Source of the DNA: an uncultured Jannaschia sp.
GTDB taxonomy: Bacteria > Pseudomonadota > Alphaproteobacteria > Rhodobacterales > Rhodobacteraceae
Length of the DNA stretch: 64,000 nt
Direction: 5' to 3'
Assembly (NCBI RefSeq): GCF_947503795.1
Contig: NZ_CANNEZ010000001.1
Location: 1,727,001-1,791,000, forward strand
Shown here: one piece after another, positions 24,344 to 32,461 of the stretch
Numbering within the stretch: position 1 is the first letter of the stretch
Layout: every line of letters begins with the position of its first letter
Program-made: the position numbers and the translations under genes
Notes under the pieces: model-generated
What the model was told of the DNA's origin: nothing
The model's database searches: none
Seen by the model: the letters and a program-made list of their open reading frames with translations, nothing else

Positions 24344-25431
24344 CACCCCGCCCGCAGCACGGCCAGCACGTCTTCGGCGGGCACCGCGTCCGTCACGAAG
24401 GCCGCGCCAATCCCCCGCGCCAGGACGAAGCGCAGCCGCCCGGCCAGAACCTTCTTGTCCTGTCCCATCAGGTCCAGCAGCGCCTCGGCCGAGGGCAGGT
24501 CGCCGGGGATCTCGGCGAGGTTGCGGACCATTCCCATGGCTTGGAGGTGAGCACGCACCCGGCTCGGATCCTCCTGAGCGCAGAGCCCCAGCCGTGCCGA
24601 CAGCGCGAAGGCCAGCGCGCAGCCGACCGCCACACCCTCTCCGTGGAGTAGCCGGTCCGAATAGCCCGTCGCCGCCTCCAGCGCGTGACAGAACGTGTGC
24701 CCGAGGTTCAGAAGCGCGCGATCCCCCTGCTCGGTCTCGTCGCGCGCCACGATATCGGCCTTCATCTGCACCGAATGACGCACCGCCTCGACCCGGAGAT
24801 CGGCGTCGCCGCGAAGCGCGGGCCCGTTCGCCTCCAGCCAGCCAAAGAAGGCCGCGTCGCCCAGAAGCCCGTATTTCACGACCTCGCCGTACCCCGAAAG
24901 GAAGTCGCGCGGCGGCATCGTGTCGAGCACGTCCACATCGGCCAGCACGAGGCTCGGCTGGTGGAACGCGCCCACGAGGTTCTTGCCGTGCCGCGTGTTG
25001 ATCCCGGTCTTGCCGCCGACCGACGAATCCACCTGCGCCAGAAGCGAGGTCGGCACCTGCACGAAGCGGACGCCGCGGCGCAGGATCGCGGCCGCGAACC
25101 CGGCGAGATCGCCGATCACGCCCCCGCCGAATGCTACGACGACATCGCCCCGCTCGACCTTCTGGTCGAGCAGCCATTCGACCACGCGGATCACGCTGGC
25201 CCAATCCTTCGTGCCCTCGCCCGGCGGCAGCTCCAGCGCGGGCGCCTCGACCCCGAGCCCCGTCCGCAGCGCCGCGAGATGGAGCGCCGCGACACGGCTT
25301 TCGGTGACGACGAAGACGCGCGGGCGCGTCAGAAGTGGCCCGACCAGATCACCCGCCTGCGCCATGAGGCCGCGCCCGACATGGACGTCGTAGGCCCGTT
25401 CGCCCAGCGGCACATTCACCACCTCGCTCAT
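24343..25431 (-). CDS. aroB: 3-dehydroquinate synthase
   Basis: 362 residues, usual length. It forms 3-dehydroquinate from DAHP in the shikimate pathway, using NAD and a divalent metal. Motifs are GGGVIGDLAGFAAA, the nucleotide-binding glycines near residue 100; QVPTSLLAQVDSSVGGKTGIN; and the metal-site RALLNLGHTFCHALE with HGEGVAVG. Its ATG overlaps the aroK stop by four bases, giving the common aroK-aroB pair. Confidence 0.97.
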   Translation of the reverse strand: MSEVVNVPLGERAYDVHVGRGLMAQAGDLVGPLLTRPRVFVVTESRVAALHLAALRTGLGVEAPALELPPGEGTKDWASVIRVVEWLLDQKVERGDVVVAFGGGVIGDLAGFAAAILRRGVRFVQVPTSLLAQVDSSVGGKTGINTRHGKNLVGAFHQPSLVLADVDVLDTMPPRDFLSGYGEVVKYGLLGDAAFFGWLEANGPALRGDADLRVEAVRHSVQMKADIVARDETEQGDRALLNLGHTFCHALEAATGYSDRLLHGEGVAVGCALAFALSARLGLCAQEDPSRVRAHLQAMGMVRNLAEIPGDLPSAEALLDLMGQDKKVLAGRLRFVLARGIGAAFVTDAVPAEDVLAVLRAG

Positions 25432-26033
25432 GCCAGCACTCCCCCATCCGAAAGAACGCGCACCACGCGTTCGACCATCTCTGGGATCGGAACGGGCGGC
25501 GCGCTGTCGACCACGAGTTCGGCGGCGGCATAGGACGGCGTGCGCTCGGCTAGCAGCTCTGTCAGCGTGGCCTTCGGATCGTCGGTCAGAAGCAGCGGCC
25601 GCGTGGATTTGTGGCGCACCCGGCTCCAGAGCAGCTCCGCATCCGCCTTCAGCCAGACCGAAACACCGGCTTCCGCGATGGCGGCCCGGTTCTCGGGGCG
25701 CAGGAAGGCGCCGCCCCCGGTCGACAGAACACCCGGTCCCTCGGCCAGAAGGCGGGCCAGGACCTCGGTCTCGCGGGCGCGGAAGAACGCCTCGCCGTCG
25801 CGCGCGAAGATCTCGGGGATGGTCATGCGCGCGGCCTCGGCCATCGCGGCGTCCGTGTCGCGGAACGGCACGCCCAGCCGTTCGGCCAGCGCGGTGCCCA
25901 CGGCGGTCTTGCCGCAGCCCATCATGCCCACGAGGACGACGGGCCGGTTGAGGCGCAGGGCCCCCTCGTCCGGCATCTTGTCGCCCATCGCTTCCACAAC
26001 CTCCGTCCGCGCTGTTGCTCGTGCGATTGCCAT
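25428..26033 (-). CDS. aroK: Shikimate kinase
   Basis: 201 residues. It phosphorylates shikimate with ATP, two steps after AroB. Walker A GMMGCGKT is at residues 36-43, DTDAAMAEAA provides the shikimate/Mg aspartates, FRARE the substrate arginine region, and STGGGAFL the glycine-rich substrate loop. The start is uncertain: the ATG at 26031-26033 gives a 30-residue leader; a second ATG at 25986-25988 gives a shorter protein closer to the usual 170-190. Overlap with aroB shows translational coupling. Confidence 0.93.
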   Translation of the reverse strand: MAIARATARTEVVEAMGDKMPDEGALRLNRPVVLVGMMGCGKTAVGTALAERLGVPFRDTDAAMAEAARMTIPEIFARDGEAFFRARETEVLARLLAEGPGVLSTGGGAFLRPENRAAIAEAGVSVWLKADAELLWSRVRHKSTRPLLLTDDPKATLTELLAERTPSYAAAELVVDSAPPVPIPEMVERVVRVLSDGGVLA

Positions 26034-26082
26034 CTATAGCTCGCCCGGCCAGAATGGAAACAACCACAACAGGCAGGCAGGC

Positions 26083-26211
26083 ATGATCCGGTTTCTCAAA
26101 TATCTCCTGATCCTCGCGGTGATCGCGTTGGTGGGCCTGTTCGGCTACTCGTTCCTTCTAGAACCCGAAAGCGCCCCCGTGACCGAGCGGATCGAGATCG
26201 ATGCGGGCTAG
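26083..26211 (+). CDS. 42-residue single-pass membrane protein
   Basis: The peptide starts MIRFLKYLLILAVIALVG, a single N-terminal transmembrane helix, followed by a short acidic periplasmic tail (LLEPESAPVTERIEID). An AGGCAGGC stretch lies just before the ATG. It overlaps the next gene by 11 bases and begins 49 bases from the divergent aroK start, so it opens the unit that continues into the 497-residue secreted protein and xerD. Function unknown; good start context and conservation of such micropeptides beside this locus support its reality. Confidence 0.65.
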   Translation: MIRFLKYLLILAVIALVGLFGYSFLLEPESAPVTERIEIDAG

Positions 26212-27694
26212 CCTCCTCGTGCTGACGGTCCTCGCCGGACCGGCGCTGGCCGACGACGCCCCGCTCTCGGCCATTCCCTGGCTTTCGGACAGCCTATCGG
26301 CCCCCGCCCCCCGCACCGACGAGCCGGCGGCGACCCCCCTGACCGACACCGATGTCACCGTCATGGCGCTGGGCGAGACGCGGCGCGACGCGGTGGGCCT
26401 TCTGTCGGTGGGCCTGACGGGGCTGCCGCGGGACACATTCGCGGGCTCGGACCCCGCACGTCTCGCGCGACTCATCGCCGATCAGCCCGCCGATGCCCTG
26501 CCCGCGATGCAGGACCTGGTGACGATGCTCCTTCTGGCCGAGCTCGACCCGCCCCGCGCCGCGACCGACCCCGACACGCTCTTCTTCGCGCGGATCGACG
26601 CATTGCTGCGGCTGGGCGCGCTCGATCAGGCGCAGGCCCTGCTGGAGCGGGCGGGCGCGACCGACCGCGCCGCGTTCCGGCGCTGGTGGGACACGTCGCT
26701 GCTGTCGGGCAACGACGTGCGGGCCTGCGACGCGATGACCGCCAATCCGGGCGTCGCCCCCACCCTGCCCGCGCGGATCTTCTGCCTGACGCGGGGCGGC
26801 GACTGGGCCGCCGCGGCGCTGACGCTCGACACCGGCCGCGCCATCGGCCTCATCGACCCGCAGGAGGAGGAACTGCTGGGCCGGTTCCTGGACCCCGAAC
26901 TCTACGAGGGCGAGCCGCCCCCCGTCCCGCCCCGTCCGCTGACGCCGCTGGCCTTCCGCCTGCTGGACGGGATCGGGGAGACGCCATCGACCCGCGACCT
27001 GCCGCTGGCCTTCGCAGCCGCCGATCTGCGCCCGACCACCGGCTGGAAGGCGCAGATCGAGGCGGCCGAACGCCTCGTCCGCGCCCGCAGCCTCGACCCC
27101 AACCGCCTGCTGGCACTCTATACCGAGAACCGGCCCGCCGCGTCGGGCGGGGTCTGGGACCGGGCCCGCGCGATCCAGCGACTGGACGCGGCCCTACTGG
27201 GCGGCGACCCCCAAGCCGTGGCCGACGCGCTTCCGGGGGCGTGGACGCGGATGCGCGACGCCGGTCTCGGCCCGGCCTTCGCGCAGCTCTACGGCGCCGC
27301 TTTGGCGCGGATGGACCTGCCGCCCGCCTCGGGCGCGCTGGCGCTTCGCATCGGCCTTCTGTCGCCCGATTACGACCGCGTCGCGCGCGACGCGGAACCG
27401 GCGCTGGCCCGCGACGCCTTCGCGGTGGCCATCGCGCGGGGAGACGACCTCCTGCCCCCGGCCGGCCCCCTGCCGCAGGCGATCGCCGACGGCATGTCCG
27501 CCGACGCGCCCGCCAACCTGACGCGGCTGGCGACGGATGGGCGGCTGGGCGAGGCGCTGCTCGAAGCCGCGCTCATGCTGACCGAGGGCGCCGAGGCCGA
27601 TCCGCAGGACATCGTCGACGCACTGGCCTTCCTGCGTTCGGTGGGCATGATCGACGTCGCGCGGCGCACGGCCCTGCAACTCCTGCTGGCGTGA
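26201..27694 (+). CDS. Secreted alpha-helical repeat-like protein, unknown function
   Basis: 497 residues with a signal peptide (about 1-17, ending GPALAD). The body is rich in Ala, Leu, Asp and Arg with repeated amphipathic helices such as DALLRLGALDQAQALLERAGAT, the look of a solenoid of TPR or Sel1 type, though no canonical repeat is clear. One cysteine pair (ACDAM, IFCLTRG) could form a disulfide. The start overlaps the micropeptide gene and the stop overlaps the xerD GTG by four bases. It does not match a family I can name. Confidence 0.75.
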   Translation: MRASLLVLTVLAGPALADDAPLSAIPWLSDSLSAPAPRTDEPAATPLTDTDVTVMALGETRRDAVGLLSVGLTGLPRDTFAGSDPARLARLIADQPADALPAMQDLVTMLLLAELDPPRAATDPDTLFFARIDALLRLGALDQAQALLERAGATDRAAFRRWWDTSLLSGNDVRACDAMTANPGVAPTLPARIFCLTRGGDWAAAALTLDTGRAIGLIDPQEEELLGRFLDPELYEGEPPPVPPRPLTPLAFRLLDGIGETPSTRDLPLAFAAADLRPTTGWKAQIEAAERLVRARSLDPNRLLALYTENRPAASGGVWDRARAIQRLDAALLGGDPQAVADALPGAWTRMRDAGLGPAFAQLYGAALARMDLPPASGALALRIGLLSPDYDRVARDAEPALARDAFAVAIARGDDLLPPAGPLPQAIADGMSADAPANLTRLATDGRLGEALLEAALMLTEGAEADPQDIVDALAFLRSVGMIDVARRTALQLLLA

Positions 27695-28614
27695 GCTGGA
27701 TCGACCTCTTCCTCGAGGCCCAGGCCGCCGAACGGGGCGCGGCGCTGAACTCCCTGATGGCCTATCGCCGCGATCTCGAGGATTTCGCCGCCCATCGGGC
27801 GGCGCGGGGCGGCGCGCTGGCGGATGCGACGCGCGGCGACATCGAAGCCTACCTCGTCGCATGCGAGGCCGAGGGGCTGGCCGCCTCGACCCGCGCGCGT
27901 CGCCTCTCGGCGATCCGGGGTCTCTACCGCTTCGCCCATGAGGAAGGGCTGCGCCGCGACGACCCCGCCATCCGCATCACCGGACCGTCAAAGCCGAAGA
28001 CGCTGCCGAAGACGTTGTCCGAGGCCGATGTCGACGCGCTGCTGGCCGCCGCCGGAACACTCGGGCGGACCGCCGACGAGCGGCTTCGCGACACGGCGCT
28101 GATGCAGCTTCTCTATGCGACGGGGATGCGCGTCACCGAGCTCGTGGGCCTGCCCGTGGCAGCCGCGCGGGGCGATCCCCGGATGCTTCTGGTCCGTGGC
28201 AAGGGCGGACGCGAGCGTCTGGTACCGCTCTCGCCCCCGGCGCGGGACGCGTTGGCCGCATGGCTCGCGCATCGCGACGCCGCCGACGACACCGCGCGGG
28301 TCGAGGCGGGCACCGCGCCGTCGCCGCATCTCTTTCCGTCGCGCGGCAAGGCGGGTCACCTGACGCGCGTCTGGTTTCACGGCCGCATCAAGACCCTCGC
28401 CGCCCATGCCGGATTCGATCCCGCGCGCGTCAGCCCGCATGTCCTGCGCCACGCCTTCGCCACCCACCTCCTGTCGGGCGGCGCGGATCTGCGCGCGATC
28501 CAGACGATGCTGGGCCATGCCGATATCTCGACCACCGAGATCTACACCCATGTCCTCGAAACCCGGCTGCGCGAGCTGGTCCTGACGCATCACCCGCTGG
28601 CCGGGGATCCTTAG
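27691..28614 (+). CDS. xerD: Tyrosine recombinase XerD
   Basis: 307 residues, usual for XerC/XerD, which resolve chromosome dimers at dif. All catalytic residues are present: R147 in GMRVTEL, K171 in VRGKGG, H250 and R253 in HVLRHAFATHLL, H276 in LGHADIS and the nucleophile Y285 in TTEIYTHV. The SAM-like N-terminal DNA-binding domain occupies residues 1-95. The start is GTG at 27691, overlapping the previous stop (GTGA). Location in a stable housekeeping region beside aroKB argues against a phage integrase. XerD is preferred over XerC from the STTEIYTH and LSGGADLRAIQ segments. Confidence 0.93.
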   Translation: MSWIDLFLEAQAAERGAALNSLMAYRRDLEDFAAHRAARGGALADATRGDIEAYLVACEAEGLAASTRARRLSAIRGLYRFAHEEGLRRDDPAIRITGPSKPKTLPKTLSEADVDALLAAAGTLGRTADERLRDTALMQLLYATGMRVTELVGLPVAAARGDPRMLLVRGKGGRERLVPLSPPARDALAAWLAHRDAADDTARVEAGTAPSPHLFPSRGKAGHLTRVWFHGRIKTLAAHAGFDPARVSPHVLRHAFATHLLSGGADLRAIQTMLGHADISTTEIYTHVLETRLRELVLTHHPLAGDP

Positions 28615-28671
28615 GCCCCCGCACGGCGTCCCCCGCTTGAACGCGACGCGCGCCGGCCCCATAAGCCCGCC

Positions 28672-29985
28672 ATGGAATCCACCGTCACCACCCTGGGTTG
28701 GGGCACGGCGCTCGGCATCGCCGCCGCGATCGTCTGCCTTCTGGCCATGTCCGCCTTCTTTTCGGGCTCCGAGACCGCGCTGACCGCCGCGTCGCGCGGC
28801 AAGCTGCGCAACCAGGCCGACAAGGGGAATGCCGGGGCCGCCCGCGCCCTCGTCGTCACCGAGGACAACGAACGCCTGATCGGCTCGGTCCTTCTGGGCA
28901 ACAACATCGTCAACATCCTCGCCGCGTCGCTGGCGACGGCGCTCTTCACCGCGCTCTTCGGCGAGGGCGGCGTGGCCTTGGCGACGCTGGTGATGACGGC
29001 GCTCGTGCTCGTCTTCGCCGAAGTGCTGCCCAAGACCTACGCCATCTCGAACCCCGAGACGGCGGCCAGCCGCGTCGCCGCACCGATCGGCGTCGTCGTC
29101 CGCGTCTTCGCGCCCATCGTCAGCGTCGTCCGCGCGCTGGTGCGCGGCATCCTCAAGATCTTCGGTGTCGATATCGACCCCGATGCGGATATCATGTCCG
29201 CCCACGAAGAGATCGTAGGCGCCATCACGCTGGGCCATACCGAGGGCGGCGTCGAGAAGGAGGATCGCGACCGCCTGCTGGGCGCGCTCGACCTGGGCGA
29301 ACGCGCTGTCGAGGAGATCATGCTCCATCGCTCGGGGATCGAGATGGTGGATGCCGACGCGCCCGCCACCGCCATCCTCGACCAAGCCCTGCACTCGCGG
29401 CACACCCGCCTGCCCGTCTATTGCGGCGAGCCCGAGAACATCATCGGGGTCCTGCATTCCAAGGACCTGCTTCGGGCCATCGACCGCCTCGTGCGGACCG
29501 AGGGCGGCGGGATCGAGGCGGTCGAGAAGCTCGACCTCTCGGACGTGATGATGGAGCCCTACTTCATCCCCGAGACGACGACGCTCGACGACCAGATGCG
29601 CCAGTTCCTGCGCCGCCACACCCATTTCGCGCTGGTGGTGGACGAGTACGGCGCATTGCAGGGCCTCATCACGCTCGAAGACATCCTCGAGGAGATCGTG
29701 GGCGAGATCACCGACGAGTACGACCAGCCCGAGGCGCCCGTGCTCGATGCGGCGGCCGACGGGACGGTGCTGATCGAAGGCGCGATGACGATCCGCGATC
29801 TCAACCGCGCGACCGAATGGAACCTGCCCGACGACGAGGCGAACACGGTGGCAGGCCTGGTCATCCACGAGGCGCAGACCATCCCGACCACGGGCCAGGT
29901 CTTCAGCTTCCACGGCTTCCGCTTCGAGGTGGCCGCGCGCGACGCGAACCGGATCACCCAGCTCCGCATCCGACCGCTGGGCTGA
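28672..29985 (+). CDS. CNNM/CorC-type transporter (HlyC/CorC family)
   Basis: 437 residues. Residues about 10-190 form a CNNM (DUF21) membrane domain with FFSGSETALTAASR, GSVLLGNNIVNILA and FAEVLPKTYAI. Two CBS domains follow (about 205-335; TRLPVYCGEPENIIGVLHSKDLL and HFALVVDEYGALQGLITLEDILEEIVGEI), then a C-terminal CorC/HlyC domain to the end. Family members move Mg2+ or Co2+ out of cells. It is monocistronic, 57 bases after xerD. The name haemolysin in older annotations is misleading. Confidence 0.92.
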   Translation: MESTVTTLGWGTALGIAAAIVCLLAMSAFFSGSETALTAASRGKLRNQADKGNAGAARALVVTEDNERLIGSVLLGNNIVNILAASLATALFTALFGEGGVALATLVMTALVLVFAEVLPKTYAISNPETAASRVAAPIGVVVRVFAPIVSVVRALVRGILKIFGVDIDPDADIMSAHEEIVGAITLGHTEGGVEKEDRDRLLGALDLGERAVEEIMLHRSGIEMVDADAPATAILDQALHSRHTRLPVYCGEPENIIGVLHSKDLLRAIDRLVRTEGGGIEAVEKLDLSDVMMEPYFIPETTTLDDQMRQFLRRHTHFALVVDEYGALQGLITLEDILEEIVGEITDEYDQPEAPVLDAAADGTVLIEGAMTIRDLNRATEWNLPDDEANTVAGLVIHEAQTIPTTGQVFSFHGFRFEVAARDANRITQLRIRPLG

Positions 29986-30095
29986 GGCGGGCGCGGCGCG
30001 CGACCGGGGTCGGGAATACCCGACTTCGGGATTCGCGACCCCCATGTTACCGTAGCGTCAACTTCGCCCTCCTCGTCTCGCCTCGGGAGATCGCC

Positions 30096-30809
30096 ATGGC
30101 CACGCGTATCGCCGCGACCCTTCTCGCCGTGTTCCTGTCGCTGCCCGCCGCGGCCCAGCAGCCCAGCTTCGACTGCACCCGGGCGCGCCTACCCGCCGAA
30201 CACGCCATCTGCCGGGATCCCGCGATCGCCGCGCTCGACCGGCGGATGGCGACGGCGTTCCGCACGACGCTCGACGGCGTCACAAGCGCCGAACGGGAAC
30301 GCCGTCGCCTCGAACAGCGGACGTGGCTTGGCTGGCGCAACACCTGCGCGCGCGACGCCGCCTGCCTCGCCCGCCGCTACGGCGCGCGCATCGAGGAGTT
30401 GCTGGCCCATGGAACCCATACGCTGGTCGTCCCGCCGACCGGGATCGTGCCGCCTGCCGGGGTCACGGCCGCCACCTTCCGCCTGCGCGACGGGCGCTAC
30501 GAGCGGGTCATGCCCGACGGCACCATCCACTGGGTCGCCGTGGGCGGCGGCAGCATGGGCACGGATTATGCCGATGGCCGGCCGTCCGAACTCTTCATGT
30601 TCCAGCAGGTCGGCAACGACGACTTCCCCACCCTGCCCGGCGGCGCCGGGCCTTGGAGCACGCAGTTGGAAGCGGCGCTGGACGGGCTGGTGAAACGCCT
30701 GATCGCGCCGCAGGATCATGCGCGCTACGACGAGAGCCATGCTGGCTTCTCGCCGTCGCGGCGGATCACGCACCACGTCGACGCGCTGACGTTCTTCCTC
30801 GATGATTAG
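30096..30809 (+). CDS. Secreted LprI-like (DUF1311) protein
   Basis: 237 residues with a signal peptide (about 1-20, ending PAAAQ). Residues about 24-100 match the LprI/DUF1311 pattern: paired cysteines FDCTRAR...AICRDP and TCARDAACL, and the helix QRTWLGWRNTCA. The C-terminal part (about 115-237) has no recognised family. LprI of mycobacteria inhibits lysozyme, but most members are untested. It overlaps the next gene by eight bases. A second, shorter LprI-type gene is at 49633-50031. Confidence 0.85.
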   Translation: MATRIAATLLAVFLSLPAAAQQPSFDCTRARLPAEHAICRDPAIAALDRRMATAFRTTLDGVTSAERERRRLEQRTWLGWRNTCARDAACLARRYGARIEELLAHGTHTLVVPPTGIVPPAGVTAATFRLRDGRYERVMPDGTIHWVAVGGGSMGTDYADGRPSELFMFQQVGNDDFPTLPGGAGPWSTQLEAALDGLVKRLIAPQDHARYDESHAGFSPSRRITHHVDALTFFLDD

Positions 30810-31362
30810 GCGCGCCGCCGTGATCGCGGCCCTGCTCCTTGCGAGCGGGGTGGCCGAAGCCCAGGGGGACGCGCCCGGAGGCGGCGCGGGTGGGACCGTC
30901 TCGTCCGAACGCGTGGATCAGTTCCTCGGCGGCACAGGCTCCACGCCCGATACCGAGGGCGCGGCCGGCGCCACCGCCGACGCTCCGGACGGGCGTCCCG
31001 AGGCGCCGCGCCCCGACGTGACCGAGCCTGCGACCGCCGCGGCCTACAACGCCGCCATCCGCCGCCACTACGACTACCAGGGCACGCAGCTCGACCACCG
31101 TCTCGCGGTGCTCCGCTGGCAGCACCTGTCCTCGCAGATCATCTTCTTCGTGGTCATCTTCGTGGTGGTGCTGGGGCTCTACTTCTCGTGGATCCAGTTC
31201 CACCGCACCCCCGAGGACGCCGACCCGCAGATCACGACCATCGAGGCCTCGCATACCGGCTTCAAGATCAGCTCGCCGGTCCTCGGGGTCGTCATCCTCG
31301 CGCTGTCGCTGGGGTTCTTCTACCTCTACCTCGCGCATGTCTATCCGATCACCGAGATCTAG
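30802..31362 (+). CDS. Membrane protein of unknown function with signal peptide
   Basis: 186 residues: a signal peptide (1-21, ending GVAEAQ), a Gly/Ala/Pro-rich disordered stretch to about 75, a helix (YNAAIRRHYDYQGTQLDHRLAVLRWQ is split here only by description), then two hydrophobic segments at about 112-133 and 155-178. The second ends near the C-terminus (LYLAHVYPITEI). It overlaps the LprI-like gene by eight bases and the convergent DUF2235 gene by 14. Co-transcription with LprI suggests an envelope role. Confidence 0.72.
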   Translation: MIRRAAVIAALLLASGVAEAQGDAPGGGAGGTVSSERVDQFLGGTGSTPDTEGAAGATADAPDGRPEAPRPDVTEPATAAAYNAAIRRHYDYQGTQLDHRLAVLRWQHLSSQIIFFVVIFVVVLGLYFSWIQFHRTPEDADPQITTIEASHTGFKISSPVLGVVILALSLGFFYLYLAHVYPITEI

Positions 31363-32461
31363 CCGCGCGCGCCGCCTCCTCGGACGGGCGCGCCCATGTC
31401 CGCAGCTTCCCCGCCGCCCGGTGGCCCAGCGCGGTCGGGTGCAGGCTCTCGGACGGGTCGAGCCCCACCTTCCGCCGCACCCGCGTCAGGAACAGGCCCC
31501 CGACACCGCGCCAGCTTCCGGCCGAGGGCGCCGTGCCATCGGTCTCGAACCGGTCGGCCCAGTCCGGCGGCAGGACCAGCCCCACCCGCTCGACCTGCTC
31601 CAGCATCCAGACCAGCGGCACGTTGGCGCGCGGCCGCGCCTTCTTCAGCCCCCGGAGCTGCCCGCCGAGATCGCCATGGGTGCCGCGAAACCAGACCTGC
31701 TCGATATGGTCGATTCGGTCGCCGTCAGTGCGCCAGCGGTCCAGCGCGTAGGCCCGCCGCGTCTCGTCGAGGGCCATGGCATGGAAGCCGTAATCGACCG
31801 ACGCCCCCAGCCGGTGCGACCTAAAGGCGTGAACCTCGGGAAAGGCACGCCAGATCAGGGGCGCGCGGACGCCCACCGCCTGCACGGTGTCGAACACGCC
31901 GACCGCGCGGATGCGGACCTTCGGATGACAGTATTTCGCGGCGAAGCTGCGCGCCTCGGCGCGGGTGGGGTCGTTGCGGTAATGCTCGTAGGCGCGCAGG
32001 ACATGCCCGATTGTGGCGTGTTCCGGCGTCAGAAGGCCGACCCGGTCGATCATCCCCGAGAGCGCGCGCACCGCGTAGGCGCCGCGCGAATATCCCAGCA
32101 GCCAGATCGTGTCGCCGGGGCGATAGACTTCGACCAGCCAGGCATAGGCCCGCCGGATCTGGCGGTTGATGCCGACGCCCGCCGCGACCTCGGGCGCATT
32201 GCGCCAGCCGCGCCATGCGATGCCCGGTTCGTAATGCAGGCCGTGGCGGTCCTGCGCCTCCAGAAGGCGGTAGATCAGCCCGATCGAGGTCTCGAACCCC
32301 GGCTCGAGCGAGGAGAGTGTGCCGTCGAGCAGAACGACATGGGCGCGGGGCTGGTCCGCCGGGCTATGGGCCGCGACCTCGCGCGCTCCACCCCGCCAGC
32401 CGCCGCGGAGGAAGGCCCCGAGGCGGCCTAGACGGCTCGGGGTTTCGTCATTCGGCGGCAA
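31349..32461 (-). CDS. DUF2235 alpha/beta-hydrolase-like protein
   Basis: 370 residues. The nucleophile elbow GYSRGA (about residue 124) and VVLLDGTLSSL near the N-terminus, with later FDTVQAVG and WFRGTHGDLGG, are the DUF2235 pattern found also in some type VI secretion phospholipase effectors. No T6SS genes are nearby, so a housekeeping or envelope hydrolase is likelier. The frame has no ATG until deep inside; the TTG at 32459-32461, overlapping the end of the CoxL-like gene by 14 bases, is the best start and implies coupled translation. A short leader variant cannot be excluded. Confidence 0.8.
   Translation of the reverse strand: MPPNDETPSRLGRLGAFLRGGWRGGAREVAAHSPADQPRAHVVLLDGTLSSLEPGFETSIGLIYRLLEAQDRHGLHYEPGIAWRGWRNAPEVAAGVGINRQIRRAYAWLVEVYRPGDTIWLLGYSRGAYAVRALSGMIDRVGLLTPEHATIGHVLRAYEHYRNDPTRAEARSFAAKYCHPKVRIRAVGVFDTVQAVGVRAPLIWRAFPEVHAFRSHRLGASVDYGFHAMALDETRRAYALDRWRTDGDRIDHIEQVWFRGTHGDLGGQLRGLKKARPRANVPLVWMLEQVERVGLVLPPDWADRFETDGTAPSAGSWRGVGGLFLTRVRRKVGLDPSESLHPTALGHRAAGKLRTWARPSEEAARAARSR

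Noticed and set aside
27691-28614. Integrase of a mobile element
   Set aside because: The protein is a standard-length XerD in a housekeeping context (aroKB, CorC), with no attachment repeats or phage genes nearby.
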